A stretch of DNA of 64,000 bases from Cyanoderma ruficeps (GCA_008694505.1 VZDJ01000346.1:8729244-8793243); one strand, 5' to 3'; positions 53,124 to 64,000 are shown, counted from the first letter of the stretch. Notes: a model not told the origin generated them from the sequence alone. Numbers and translations: made by a program.

Positions 53124-53389
53124 GCACAGAAGATGAAGCAAGCTCAGTAATGCAATATCCTACACAGTACATTAGTCAAGATCTTTATTTGCATCAAGAT
53201 GATGACCAGCAGCAAGGATGGGTTTCTTGGGCTTGGTCTTTTTTTCCTGCTATTGTGAGTTATGATGATGAAGAGAATGATTCTGGTGGAATCGATGATG
53301 GAACAGCAGAACAGCAGAAGTCTCAGTCTGTCAAGGATCCTATTATTTCAGTTGGGTTTTACTGTACGAAGGCAACGGTGACTTTTAAG
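53124..53389 (+). CDS. VPS13B: VPS13B exon 8: acidic/glutamine-rich loop and WVSWAWSF motif
   Basis: A 266-bp exon, about residues 313-401, the longest in the window. It starts TEDEASSVMQYPTQY and passes through a polar run with DDDQQQ. Next comes the invariant GWVSWAWSFFPAIVSYDDE, an acidic/Gln stretch (NDSGGIDDGTAEQQKSQ), and then DPIISVGFYCTKATVTFK. The tryptophan motif and the final strand match human VPS13B; the two polar runs are diverged. The acceptor is TTTTAAAAG|GC. The donor AAG|GTAAAT is acceptable but weaker than its neighbours. Reading on into the intron gives 11 further codons and a TGA at 53423-53425. Confidence 0.97.
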
Positions 53390-55895
53390 GTAAATATTTC
53401 TCTGTGTCATAAAAGATTCATTTGACTTGTTGAGGAAGTGCATAAAGGTTTTCTGAGCATTCATATACTGTTTGATTCAAGACAAATACTGTTGGTATTA
53501 TGAGGGGAGTATTAAGTTAATGAATAACATGAAATGTGAATACTGAAAATTCCTCTTCCATCATACTAGACTGATAATGGCAGTGTGAGTCAGTTTTGTT
53601 ACTTGAGCTAGAATTTGAGTGTGAACTTTAGAATGTTCAAAGGAATTAACTTAATTTGCTTGCATTAATATTTTTTGATGGGAAAAAAATGTTCACTGCA
53701 GTAGTCTACCCATCTAATGTTTATACAAATACGTATTTCTTTGTAAAAATCCCTTTAGTTTGGAGCTAGGATTTGACAAATTTTTAGAGACTATTTTTTT
53801 TGGACTATCATATGTGAAAATACAAATTTAACTTGATAATGTTGAATTAATTTTCCACAGGTTGAAATTGTATTGAAGGAAGAAAGGATAAATAGTACAT
53901 ATAGGCTGAGCTATATGTATATGTATAGGTATATGTATATGTATATATATGTGTATGTAGAGAAAGATTTAACTACCAGCTCTATGCAAAGCTGAAAATT
54001 GTTGCCGGTCTTCTCTCTAATATTTTGCATGCTTGCAGAAGGTAATATGGAGAGTTTGACTAAGATATTGAGATGTACTGGCAGAAGTTAGAAATTAAGG
54101 TATTGAATTAGCAGAATACTTGTAATGTGTCAAACTATTTATGTGCAGTTCTGTGTGCATAACTACACAAGGTGGCTCTTGGTTTTACAATTTAACATGT
54201 ATTAAATCAGTGTCAGAACTGTGCCACAGAGTAATTTGGGGTGGGTTTTTTTGACTTTGAGCCTTTCAGACTTTTGTAACTCTCGTACAAGAATTATGTA
54301 CCTGATTATACCCAATATCATCAGGAGCTCCCTGTCCCTTTCTTGCCTGTTTGGTGGTATAGAAAGGCATTTAGGCTGCTGAGCAACTGTCAGAAAGGGT
54401 GAGACAAGTGACTTAGGAAGCTGTAGATATTCTGTGGGGATGTTGATGTTTTAAGCCTTCAGCCTCCTGTAAAATTTGGTTGCAGAATTTGAGGATAGCA
54501 GCAGCATTCGAGCATTCCGTTGTGTTCTTTTGTGTCAATCCGCTTCAGCCCTCATTAAAAGACGCTAAAAATAAATAATATGATTTTTTTCCCCTCCATT
54601 AATTATATCCCTGGGACACCACTTGAAACACGAACAAACCACCAAAGCTCAAATTTCTCATTTATCATGCCTCAGCATCTTTTTTTGCACTATGTCATAC
54701 AGTAGTAATTTTGGACTCTTGTTCCTCATGCAAGAAAACTCATTAAAAATAATATGAACTTTTTTGAACATGTGTTTTGCTAGAGAGGGTTTTCCTAATG
54801 CTTTATTTGCAAGTTCACACGTTTTATATTAGGAAGGGATTAAAAACTTGTTACTCAAAACGTAACATTTTGCATTCTAGAAATTTTAAATGTGAAGTGA
54901 TGTATGATACTAATATGGTGACAGGAAGAAAATAGAATTCATTGTTCTGCTTGCATGCAAAGAGTGTATGGAATTAATTTGTGGTTCATATTTTGGTTAA
55001 AAAATAAGGTCAAGTTTCTGCATTAACATTTTGAACAGTTGATATCATTCCAGCTAAAAATCATGCCAAATTAAATGTACCATTTTCTAATAATGGTGAA
55101 AACTATTCTTGTAATTTCTGAGTTCTTTTAATCAATTAATTGCTTTTCCTCTGCAATAATTGCACACAGGTGAAGGGTGATCAGTGATTTTTTTCATCCA
55201 ATTTTCTTGGACATACGGACTACAAAATTTTAAATTGAAACAGCATCCATGTGTATCCAGTCTTGAAAACAAAGAGAGTGTGTAGATATTATTTTATAAA
55301 AATTAGAATTTGAAATAAGCTGTTCACCATAAACTAACATTTTTTTTTCATGCCAAATGTAATATATTCAATGTAGTATGCCTCTTTTCTTGTTTTTCTT
55401 AACTATAGGTTGTGCTTTTTAACCTGTGCATGTTTCCCATTTTGAATTTTTATATCAAAATCATGCCAAAAATACAAATGCATGTTGCTCTTGATTGCCA
55501 TGTGTCTGCAATATTATCACGATGTTCAATTATTTTCTGGGAAGAATAAATAAAGTATTAATGGATTTTTACAGCAGTTTATAAGCTCATTTGATATTAA
55601 TAATGCTGTGTATCTCTTTCATCTTTTTACAGAGTTTCTCTTTAGATAAGCAAACTGAAAATACTGTACTGGATTTTAAACATTCTGTTGTAGCATATTT
55701 CAAACAGAAGTTGAGTATGAGACATTCCGATATGGATAATGTGCTACAGCTGTTTAATTGCACCTGTTTCCTGATAGTTAATGTATTTTTTGCTCATAGT
55801 TTACTTTGTCTTTATCAGTTCTGTGTATTAATGACCATAGTATTGTTTAATATTAATATTGACTTTTATAAGGTATTTGTCCTGTTGTTTTGTAG
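53390..55895 (+). other. VPS13B: intron 8 (2.5 kb)
   Basis: Donor GTAAAT, acceptor TTTTGTAG. It contains a TATATG-type microsatellite (53912-53958) and AATAAA hexamers near 54570 and 55545. An in-frame exon-like open segment starts at 55633 after a strong pyrimidine tract. Nothing else was recognised. Confidence 0.8.
53912..53958. repeat. TATATG-type microsatellite
   Basis: Imperfect tandem TATATG/TATA units about 47 bp long, within intron 8. Confidence 0.85.
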
Positions 55896-55991
55896 CTCAC
55901 TGAAATGCAAGCTGAAAGTAGTTATTACAGCCCTCAGAAAGTAAAATCCAAAGAAGTTATATGCTGGGAACAAGAAGGAACAACAGTTGAG
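55896..55991 (+). CDS. VPS13B: VPS13B exon 9
   Basis: A 96-bp exon of 32 codons (phase 0 to 0), about residues 402-433. It reads LTEMQAESSYYSPQKVKSKE then VICWEQEGTTVE. It differs from human by a single conservative change in the part I can compare (Ile for Leu before CWEQEG). The acceptor is TTTTGTAG|CTC and the donor GAG|GTAGTT. Length and phase would allow skipping without a frameshift. Confidence 0.96.
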
Positions 55992-56335
55992 GTAGTTTTA
56001 CATTGACAGAGCTTTTTTGATACATTTTAAGTAATGTACCAAATAGTTGCCAGTAAAATATTTTTTAATTATTTAATTACTGGTCTTTCATGTTCTGTCA
56101 TATTGGATGTGTTTATTGTAATAATCATGTAGATTTTAACTCTCTAAACTTCAATGCTGTAGTGGTCGAACACTATAGTAATCCCTTTCTTTTGAGTGCC
56201 CTGTATGATTGCTATTTATTAAAACTCTAAGTATATAAATTAAGTGTATTTTGCTTAGTTTTTGTCTATCTTCTCTATTTCTTGGGGAGTAGAAGGCTTA
56301 AAAATTTATCACTTTTTTTTCTCTTTCCTCACTAG
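55992..56335 (+). other. VPS13B: intron 9 (344 bp)
   Basis: The shortest intron in the window. The donor is GTAGTT, and the acceptor is preceded by a long pyrimidine tract ending CCTCACTAG. No repeats. Confidence 0.9.
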
Positions 56336-56458
56336 GTCCTGATGAAAGGTGAACTTTTTTTTGATTGCCAAATTGGTTTTGTTGGTTGCCAAGCTATGTG
56401 CCTTAAAGGAATTATGGGAATTAAAGATTTTGAAGAGAATATGAATAGGAGTGATGAA
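56336..56458 (+). CDS. VPS13B: VPS13B exon 10
   Basis: A 123-bp exon of 41 codons (phase 0 to 0), about residues 434-474. It reads VLMKGELFFDCQIGFVGCQA then MCLKGIMGIKDFEENMNRSD ending in E. FDCQIGFVGC and AMCLKGIMG are conserved family strands. The acceptor is CACTAG|GTC and the donor GAA|GTGAGT. Human has Ala-Leu-Met-Met at the start where this copy has Val-Leu-Met-Lys. Confidence 0.96.
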
Positions 56459-58151
56459 GTGAGTATGTTGAAATATCAGTTGATTTGCTGAATAAGCAGT
56501 TCTGTTATCTTTTATTCAAATATCTGATTGCAAAAATTGAAAAGACTGCTGTTACCAGTTGTGATTTTTGGGTGTTACTGTGATATAGAACTCAGTGTAC
56601 ATTCCTTAGAGTTGAAAAGACAAGTATCTCAGATTGAGAAGAGGCAGAACATAAGACTTTTTTATTTTTTTGGACAATAATCCATTGTTGCCTTTGTTGG
56701 CATACTTTGTTTTTGTATAACAAAATACATTTGAAAATCTTCGAAAGTACTTAAATGAACCAAAGATTGGAAGGGAAAAATGGGAACATTGTATGCTGAA
56801 AATAATAGAAATGTGGTGCATATACTGAATGTCTTACCTCACTTTTCAGTAAGATTGAGAGTAGTATGAAGTGAAGGAGTTAGGCACTATTAATTTTTGT
56901 ATTTTAAATAAATGCAGATCTTCAGTTGCTTAAGACAAAATGAGGTATCATTATGAATTACTTTAAAAATATTTAATGAAGTGTTGCACAAAATTCTAAA
57001 TTCAATAATTATGATTTTTAGTTGAAATGTAGATAGAGTAGTGCTCTGAAGTATTGGAGAATAGCAACTATTATCTATGTTTAAATAAAAACTAATAATA
57101 CAGCCAAGAAGAGACCTGTTATGTTTGTGTTAGTTCTCTGTGAAGTCTTGGAAAGTATTTTAAGGAGAAAAATTAAGAATATGAAAGAAAATACCAAATG
57201 CCTGACTAGACTGAGGTGTGTGGGTGAACAAGAGAATTTCACAGAATCATAAAATAATCTGTGTTGGAAGAACCCAGAAAGAACATCAAATCCAACTCTT
57301 AAGTGAATAGCCCATACAGGGATTGAACCCACAGCTGTGGCACTATTAGCACCATGCTCTGACCAACTGAGATAATTTCCTTTAGGTTAGTTAATAAGGG
57401 GCATTTGGGGTTTTACTGTTACTCATTTTTCTGCCACTCTCTAGTCCAGGTTTTTAGGAATGTATCTGCTTTATGATAGTGGTGATAATATTCCTTGCCT
57501 ACTGTCTGTGTACTGCTGTGGTTGTGGGATTGGTCCTTTCATCAAGTTTGTGGATCTGCCTGTTATTAAGAATAGGTAGTTGGAAATAATAAATCTCCTA
57601 AATAACTTTTTTAGATTAATAACTCTTGTTAGGAAAGTTGTATTGATTTCTGAAGGATAGAAGTCTGGGAGAAGGCATGTTGAAGTCTAGATGAATAAAG
57701 AATGGTAACATAGCAATGAGGTCATGCATGGAAATAACTGATTGCCTTGAAGAGACTGGAGATAGCATTTGAGAGGATTGGGCAGCCAGAAATGGAGTAT
57801 GCAGTGACAAGTTTGTGTACTGAAGAGGATTAGGGCAAGATTTGGAGTGATGATGATCTGAGTTATTTGCTGTTAAAATGCAACTAATATGTTCTGCATC
57901 ATGAGTTGTATAATAGTCATTGATTTCTATGATTTTTCTTGATTTGAAAATGTGGGGGGAGTGGACAGGAACTTGTGTTATACAAATGAAATTAATTTCA
58001 TTGTTTCATCTTCATTCATAATGAAATATGCTCTTGAGGGTTACTACTCTGTGTGTGTCATATTTGTGTTATGACAGAATTGAAACTGCTCTGTTAACTT
58101 GACTGTATTATTTTTTTCTTCCCCTGCCTCACTTTCTACTGCCTCATGAAG
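56459..58151 (+). other. VPS13B: intron 10 (1.7 kb)
   Basis: Donor GTGAGT, acceptor CCTCATGAAG. It holds the tRNA-derived SINE at 57241-57373. The rest shows no recognised feature. Confidence 0.85.
57241..57373 (-). mobile_element. tRNA-Ile-derived SINE with CR1-like tail (TguSINE1-like)
   Basis: Read on the minus strand, the head from 57373 down to about 57308 is a tRNA-like sequence. It has the D-arm/A-box ATCTCAGTTGGTCAGAGCAT, an anticodon stem-loop GGTGCTAATAGTGCC with an AAT (Ile) anticodon, and the B-box GGGTTCAATCCC. The last part, to 57241, is a CR1 3' end: GTTGGATTTGATGTTC, CTTCCAACACAG, and TTATTTTATGATTCTGTG as the degenerate 8-bp repeats. About eight bases of the tRNA 5' end are missing. 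AATTTC flanks both sides (57235-57240 and 57374-57379), a possible 6-bp target duplication. From memory, this architecture defines the CR1-mobilised SINE described in passerine birds. It is not a functional tRNA gene. Confidence 0.85.
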
Positions 58152-58289
58152 GAGGCATGCTTCTTTCATTGTGGAGAAAATTTGAGTGTGAAAGGAATGA
58201 CATACCTTACCAATTCACTATTTGATTACAGAAGTCCAGAAAATAATAGTATTCGTGCAGAATTTATATTGGATGCAGCTCATCATAAG
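58152..58289 (+). CDS. VPS13B: VPS13B exon 11
   Basis: A 138-bp exon of 46 codons (phase 0 to 0), about residues 475-520. It reads EACFFHCGENLSVKGMTYLT, NSLFDYRSPENNSIRAEFIL, then DAAHHK. The block YLTNSLFDYRSPENN is identical to human. I placed the start at the first AG of ATGAAGGAG because the joined product then has the same length as human around NRS-EACFF. The next AG (start 58155) would drop one Glu, but its GAG context is poor. The donor AAG|GTCAGA is the weakest in the window. Confidence 0.95.
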
Positions 58290-59642
58290 GTCAGAGAATT
58301 ACATTTTTCTTACAAAAAAAATTTTCAATGCTCTCTAATGGATTTCTTATAATTATTTAGATCTGTATACTATTAGAGGACTGAGTTTTCTTTACTTTTA
58401 CACATTTAACTGAATCTTACTTTGCAGCTGTCCAAAAAAAAGTAGATCTGTTTGTGTTAAAAAAAGACACCCACAAAAACCGAGCCAAAAAAAGAGCCAA
58501 ACTGAAAAAACATGTCCAAAAGAAACCTCAAACTCCCCTCCTGCCCCAAAAACTGAATTAATGTCATAGTTTCCAAAAGCAGTAACCACAGAACTTTTTA
58601 AGAGGAAAAGAGGCAGATGAGAGAATACTAGCAAAAGTCAAGCTTTACCAGCATGTGTTTTAAACCCAAACAGTCAGTAGTCTGTGGTCTTCAAACTAAG
58701 ATGTGCTGTCAGATTTGGACAGTATTAATTTTATTGTTTGTGTTCTATATTTACCTACTTGGAGAAAATTTTGGTAATTCTGCCTTTTGTGGAGGCAAAT
58801 TTTCAATCACCTCTAATCTCTGTTGCTGTAAATTGTGCAGTAACACTTTATTCCGTGGTTGTCTGCCATTATTAAAGATTGATTGCAATGACCAAGGTGG
58901 TCCTTTCCAGGTGTGTTCATAGGTGGAGGTCTGTGCTGTTTATTGTGCAGGTGAGCCATTTGCAATTTTGGAATGTATCTAATTTCCTTTTAATTTAAAT
59001 TTTACTCTTTTCGCCTTCTTAGTACTACTGATTAAGTGTAACCCTGAAGAATCACATAAGAAAAAGGAAATTAGTAAAATCACAAGTACTTATATTCGGA
59101 CTTTTCCCATAGTCTGTTTTAAGCTTTATTTTATCCTTGGTCTGTCTTTTGGCAAGAGAGGGAGCAAATTTGCTGTGTGATGTATTATATTATGTATAAA
59201 TCCCAATGCTGGCATAAAGTCTTGATAAGTTTCCTACTGTTGAAAGATAAAACCGCAATATTCCTTGAATAGCAAAGCCGAATTGAATGAGCTGAAGTTT
59301 TCAGTGTATTTAGTTAGGTTGATGTGTTGCATGCAAGAGGTCAACTGAGGAATATTTACTTCATTAAAAGTCCTAATTGACTAGATGTTATTGATGAATT
59401 GGTCAGTGTGTCCACAGGAATTATGGATGTGCATTTGTGTGGCCACAAATGGAAGTTACATTACCTATCAGAAAGGTGAATTCTTAGTGATAACCTCTGT
59501 CCTTTGCTTTGATAAGCCTTTCCCTGTGTTGATGCACAAATCCAAACATGAATATATCGCTCCAATACCAGTCTATCAGTTGGCAATCTCAAGATTCTTT
59601 CCTTATACAACATTTTCTTTGTTTGCTTTGCTTTGTTGGTAG
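58290..59642 (+). other. VPS13B: intron 11 (1.35 kb)
   Basis: Donor GTCAGA, acceptor TTGTTGGTAG. No repeats or other signals were recognised. Confidence 0.85.
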
Positions 59643-59730
59643 GAGACATACACAGAGATAGCTGGAATGCAGAGGTTTGGGGCTTTCTACATGGATTACT
59701 TGTACACAATGGAAAGCACCAGTGGCAAAG
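59643..59730 (+). CDS. VPS13B: VPS13B exon 12
   Basis: An 88-bp exon, about residues 521-550. It reads ETYTEIAGMQRFGAFYMDYL then YTMESTSGK and the first base of the next (Gly) codon. It matches human with one change (Ser for Asn after YTME). The acceptor is GTTGGTAG|GAG and the donor AAAG|GTACCT. The following exon (in human starting within a Gly-Ser-Thr-Asn stretch) is not found in the remaining 4.3 kb, so it lies beyond the window. Confidence 0.96.
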
Positions 59731-61249
59731 GTACCTTTTTTCCCTTTGTTTACCCTGATAAATAATAGAAACAAAGACTTTTCATGCCCAGATGGTCCTT
59801 GACCAACTGTCCTCTAGTTTACCTTAGATTTACCATCAAGATCATCATTAAAATGCTTTCATCTTCATTGATATCTTTCAGAGGTTAGTTGCTTTGGTTA
59901 GCTGTTGATTGTTGGTATTCTTCCTTTTTTTTTCCTTTTCTGCATAAGTAATCCTAATGATATTTTTTATAGCCAATTGCTAAACTGAAAGTATTTATCT
60001 TGTAGCAGTGATGGACTTCATAAAGTACAATGCCTTTTTTTTTAAAGTTGTTATTGACTTTGCATATAAAAAAATATCTTGAGAAACCCTGGTTGAAGAA
60101 TGAGATTGATCATATACTTGGCACAGAGGATGAAAAGGACTATTGCTGTTGTTCTATGAAGAAAAATGCAAGGATGCAAGATAGTGTGAAGAATTGTCTT
60201 TAAATATATGTATCTAAACAATTTGATGAACACATATTGGCTTAAATCATGTGCACATAGGTATTGGCTAATTCTAAACAGTTTTTGTGATTCCTATCAA
60301 TTCTTTTCTAAGTCTGAGAAGCGGTTTTAATGAAGTATATCTAATTTTGTGAGTGTCACAAAAGCTGGGTCAAAGGAGTTAATCTATCAGCAAGTAATAT
60401 GTTTATATTTTTACACAGATATTCTTATCACTAATTATGGTATAATTTCTCCCTCACTCCTTGGAACACTGTCATCTACAGCTGCTGTTCTGCAGTTCTA
60501 TTGTCAAATTAATATTACTTTCTTCCCCATCTGTGTGTTTATTATTGTGAATACTATTTCTCTGGATATCTGTTGCAAACTTCTTTCTATTTTGTGACTG
60601 AACGTTTATCTGTCCTTACTACATAGTCAAACTCATCTGAGTATTTTTTTTGCGTTTCTATTTCTATGTAAGAGAAATCACAACTCCTAATGTTTGGCTT
60701 TGTTTTCTGGACATTAAGTCTAAAAGGAGTTGGAAAGAAACTTCCTGTTCCCTTAGAGATGGATCATGAAACGTTTACAAAAATAAGTAAATGGTGCTAT
60801 TGCCCTCAGCAGTAGAGGTCTACACCAGGAAATTTAACAGTTCTTTCCTGACTCTGAGGCATTCCTCTACCATGGGTGTGGTGTGAAGCTCTGAAAATGT
60901 GCAATTTAGTCAAACTCCTATTGCAGACTACTTCTGGTTTTGATAACAATATAAATGTTTAGTTGCACATTGAACTCCTGTGTAGAGCAGTTGAAAACCT
61001 CGGGTAAGCCTTGTCTCCTCTTTGAATCTTAATATAGAACTTTAAATATGCACTGACTATGTGCATTATGAAAAGAAATTGATTTTGTGGAGTATTTTGT
61101 CTTGTTTCTCTGAATGCATAAGGAATGTTACGATCATATCTCTTCCTGACTTAACTAACCCTTTCAGAAATTACTGAACTCAGAAACACTTTTTTCTTTT
61201 CCTGAGTGCCAGGCAAGTATATTTTCTGACTACATTTTTCCCTCCTTAT

Positions 61250-61280
<31 letters not shown>

Positions 61281-62144
61281 ATGCTTTCTCAAACCCTTGG
61301 CTTCTATTCTCTCCATTGGTCACTAGGAAAACACCTCACAATATGTAGCTTGGCTTCCTTATCAAGTCTTACTGTGTGCTTTTATTTCAGTATTACTCTT
61401 TTAATTTCAGCAACCTGGCTACATAAAATAATAGAATAATTAACTTTTAAGTTGTTTAAATGCTCGTTGTTTCTCTAGAGCCAAGAACTTAAAATCTTAA
61501 ATTTTTGAATGGTTTTGTTCCTCAGAAGAGCAAATGTGATGCCTTCTGCCAGTTATTTTCTAGTTAATTTTTCCATATTGTGGGTTAAATGCATAGTTGT
61601 TAAATAGAATGTAAACAAATAGGTGTAAAGTATTTATTTAAGATGAAGGTATAAATACCTTAAGGTTTTGGAAACAGTACAAATCTGCTGCATTTTTACT
61701 GTGTTGTTTTTATGAAAGTTTGCATTTTACTATTTCTTATTTTGGTATAACTGTTTTTACTTACGATTACTGCACACCACATACCATAAAAAAAAATGAA
61801 CCAAACTTAAGTTATAGGAGGCAGTTACTGTGATTCTAAGATTTTTATCTATCAAGGCAATTTTGGTTTGACACATTCTTTGCACCTTTAACCTTTCCTG
61901 AAGCATAGGATTACTGATTAAACCACAAGTGCCTCCTGGATAACATTAACCCTCACAAGTTTCATCTGTCACTTACAGAAGTGCATTAATCAATTTCAGT
62001 ATTTTAAACAAAAGCAAGATAGTCATGCACAGTAGTCTTATTTTGACATTTTGTCTGTCTTCCCCTTCCTTTATTTTTCTGGTTTTTTTCTTTGTCCTTC
62101 AGTGCAGAACAGTTACTCTGAAACATTATGTTTCAGAGACACAT

Positions 62145-62210
62145 ATCAGTTTCTCTGATCACTGATTTGCACATGCCTATCAGTTCCCTGATCACTGATT
62201 TGCATGACCT
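62145..62210. repeat. tandem duplication, two units of 34 and 32 bp
   Basis: ATCAGTTTCTCTGATCACTG... (62145-62178) is repeated as ATCAGTTCCCTGATCACTG... (62179-62210). Both units contain the core CTGATCACTGATTTGCA. They differ by a few bases and small indels, so the duplication is not brand new. Confidence 0.85.
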
Positions 62211-63254
62211 ACAGACCTAGCAGGGTATGCTGTTGAAGTTACCTTTTGTTTGTGATGTGTACCTCTCTACTTTGCTGGCAAGTTTATTATGCAGCACTCA
62301 TTTTGATATTTTGGGTTGGTTAGAATTAGACATATGATTTACAGAGAGCTTGAAAACTTGGTGGTTGAAAATTGGTTTTCATTATGCATCCGTGAAGTTT
62401 CAAGTCACCTGTGATCACCTACTTCTGTAGAACCAATAGGTTTTCTACCCCGTTCTTTTTGCACTTAGGTGAAATTAACTGGAACTGTTCCAGAAAATGG
62501 TTTGTATAAATTCTGTCACTTAGATATATTATTCATATACATATAATATATACAAGCAAGTCTGACTTTTCCTCTTTGAAAAAGCAGGCTGTTACTACTT
62601 CTGGCCTTATTATTTTTGGCCTTATTATTTTTTATGTGATGGTATGGTTTTTTACACTTTTTGGTAGTGTTCATCTGAACTGAATACTGTGTAGAATTGG
62701 AAGGATAAAAGTATGTATGTTAACTGCCTATAAAATAAATGCAGAAGTCAGTAGGCTGGGTTTTAAAAAAATCTCTTTCAGGAGTCATTCAAAAGATTGT
62801 AACTCAGTTCCAGCTGAAGATTTGAGTAGGTTTTATAAGGTAGTATCCTTCTGTCCTTTTATCTTTCTTTTATTGTTCTTTTTCTTCTCAGAAAAACAAC
62901 AAACCAAGGGAAGCAGAGGCTATAAATGCTCTCACCATCAACTTCTGTTAGGCTTTTAAGGATAAAGTTAATTCTTCTGCTGAGTGTATAAGCCTGTAAA
63001 GGCCTGCAGAGCATTAGGCCAGCTGTGCATCAAATTCAGCATAGTCTCAGTTTATTTGAGACTTTTCCCTCCAGTGTTTTATGGAGTATGATTTAAACAT
63101 GAAGGGAAACAAACGCCCTATCCTAGCTTCCTTTTCCACCAAGAACAACTTCCCTCAATAGAAAGACTGTTTCGAATGTGAGTGCAGTTAAAAGAGTACA
63201 GTAAGAGAGGGAGACAAAAGGGTGAATGACTGGGTTCCTCTTGGGCAACCAGAA

Positions 63255-63690
63255 ATCATAGAATTTTTAAGGTTGATAAAGAACTGTTTGGGTCATTGAG
63301 TCCAACTGTTAAACCCAGCATTGCCATGTTCACCACTAAACTGTGTCCCCAGGTGCCATATTCATACGTTTTTTTAATACTTCCAGGGATTGTAGTTATA
63401 ATGCTTCCCTTGACAGGTTGTGCCAGTGCCTGTAGCCAATTTCAGTGAAGAAATTTTTCCCAATATCTGATCTAAACCTCCCCTGGTACAACTTGAGGCC
63501 TCATCCTGTAGCTTCTTACTTGGGAGAAGAGACTGACCTCTTGCCCTTGCTAAACTCTCCTTCCAGGTAGATCTAGTGAGCCATGAGGTCTTCCCTCAGC
63601 TCCTTTTCTCCAGGCTAAGCATCCTCAGTAGTTCCTCAGAAGTATTGTGCTCCAGGCCCTTCACCAGCTCCATTGCCCTACTGTAGTCTC
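63255..63690 (-). mobile_element. CR1 LINE 3' fragment, antisense
   Basis: It begins on the plus strand with ATCATAGAATTTTTAAGGTT, a decayed reversed CR1 terminus. GTCATTGAGTCCAACTGTTA, CCCAATATCTGATCTAAACC, ACTTGAGGCCTCATCCTGT and CTCCAGGCCCTTCACCAGCT follow, in the order typical of the avian CR1 3' region. Several indels mark it as old. Confidence 0.92.
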
Positions 63691-64000
63691 AGAATCCATT
63701 TAATCTGATGGTTAGACTGTTCATTTATGTAATGGTCAGCAGGATCTTTAATGTTTAGTGCTTGTGTCAAAGCAATGAAGACACTGTCAAAGTGATGATC
63801 TTAGGAAAAAAAATCAGAGTGAAGTTATGCAAGCTAAGTATGTTAGAAGGATAGGGCTGTATTTTTGCAAGTCATATGTGACAGGAAAACTTGAGCTTCT
63901 GAAATCTGCGTGATTTAACTGAAGAATTTCCATGAAATATGTTTAGAGAAATGGTCATGCTGTTTGGTAGTTGATGAGTAGCCTGTATACATTGAATGTG

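Larger units (their letters stand above)
1..64000 (+). other. VPS13B: VPS13B gene body, partial (introns 2-12, exons 3-12 by human numbering)
   Basis: The whole window lies within one gene. Ten exons on the + strand translate to consecutive pieces of the N-terminal region of VPS13B and join in a single frame: 144, 121, 168, 182, 175, 266, 96, 123, 138 and 88 bp. Family knowledge: VPS13 proteins are rod-shaped bridge-like lipid-transfer proteins with a hydrophobic groove opening with the chorein N-terminal domain. VPS13B acts at the Golgi, and its loss causes Cohen syndrome in people. The exon numbering is inferred from human, which has 49 codons before the first exon seen here. Exon 2 with the start codon, and everything after about residue 550, lie outside the window. 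Confidence 0.96.
59731..64000 (+). other. VPS13B: intron 12, 5' part
   Basis: Starts with donor GTACCT. It contains a two-copy tandem duplication (62145-62210), a short duplicated GGCCTTATTATTTTT near 62603-62630, and an antisense CR1 3' fragment (63255-63690). No exon was recognised. Confidence 0.8.

Noticed and set aside
57308..57373. Functional tRNA-Ile gene on the minus strand
   Set aside because: The 5' acceptor strand is missing and the 3' end runs into a CR1 tail, so it is a SINE head.
59731..64000. Exon 13 of VPS13B
   Set aside because: No segment matches the expected continuation after exon 12; the 80-codon frame at 62717-62959 does not resemble VPS13B and has no suitable acceptor.

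Overview
The window is a piece of a vertebrate nuclear genome, almost certainly a bird. It lies entirely inside one large gene on the + strand: VPS13B (COH1), which encodes a giant Golgi bridge-like lipid-transfer protein. Ten short exons were recognised by translation, together 1,501 coding bases. All ten sit in canonical GT-AG introns and join without any frame break. By human numbering they are probably exons 3-12, about residues 50-550 of roughly 4,000 (this assumes 49 residues upstream, as in human). The first coding exon lies before the window and the rest of the gene after it. No promoter, CpG island, RNA gene or second protein-coding gene was found.

Layout. Bases 1-3236 are the end of intron 2, with a CR1 LINE fragment. 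Exon 3 (3237-3380) is followed by a 35.5-kb intron 3 holding CR1 and LTR-like debris, a fossil palindromic repeat, simple repeats and assembly Ns. Exons 4-12 fall between 38925 and 59730, in introns of 0.3-5 kb that carry more CR1 pieces and one tRNA-derived SINE. Bases 59731-64000 are the start of intron 12, with another CR1 fragment.

The organism is inferred from the repeats. There are five CR1 LINE fragments with the typical avian 3' end. A short SINE at 57241-57373 has a tRNA-Ile-like head joined to a CR1-like tail. That architecture matches, from memory, the TguSINE1 family of passerines, so a songbird or other passerine is the best guess.

This is ordinary intronic/exonic DNA of a conserved gene, and I see no undescribed multi-gene system. 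The points most worth checking are: a 116-bp direct repeat (4 mismatches, all transitions) flanking exon 3; the tRNA-Ile/CR1 SINE; a TAGCAG tandem splice acceptor at exon 4; a possible 412-residue short isoform by read-through of exon 8; and an unannotated, in-frame exon-like segment just before exon 9.
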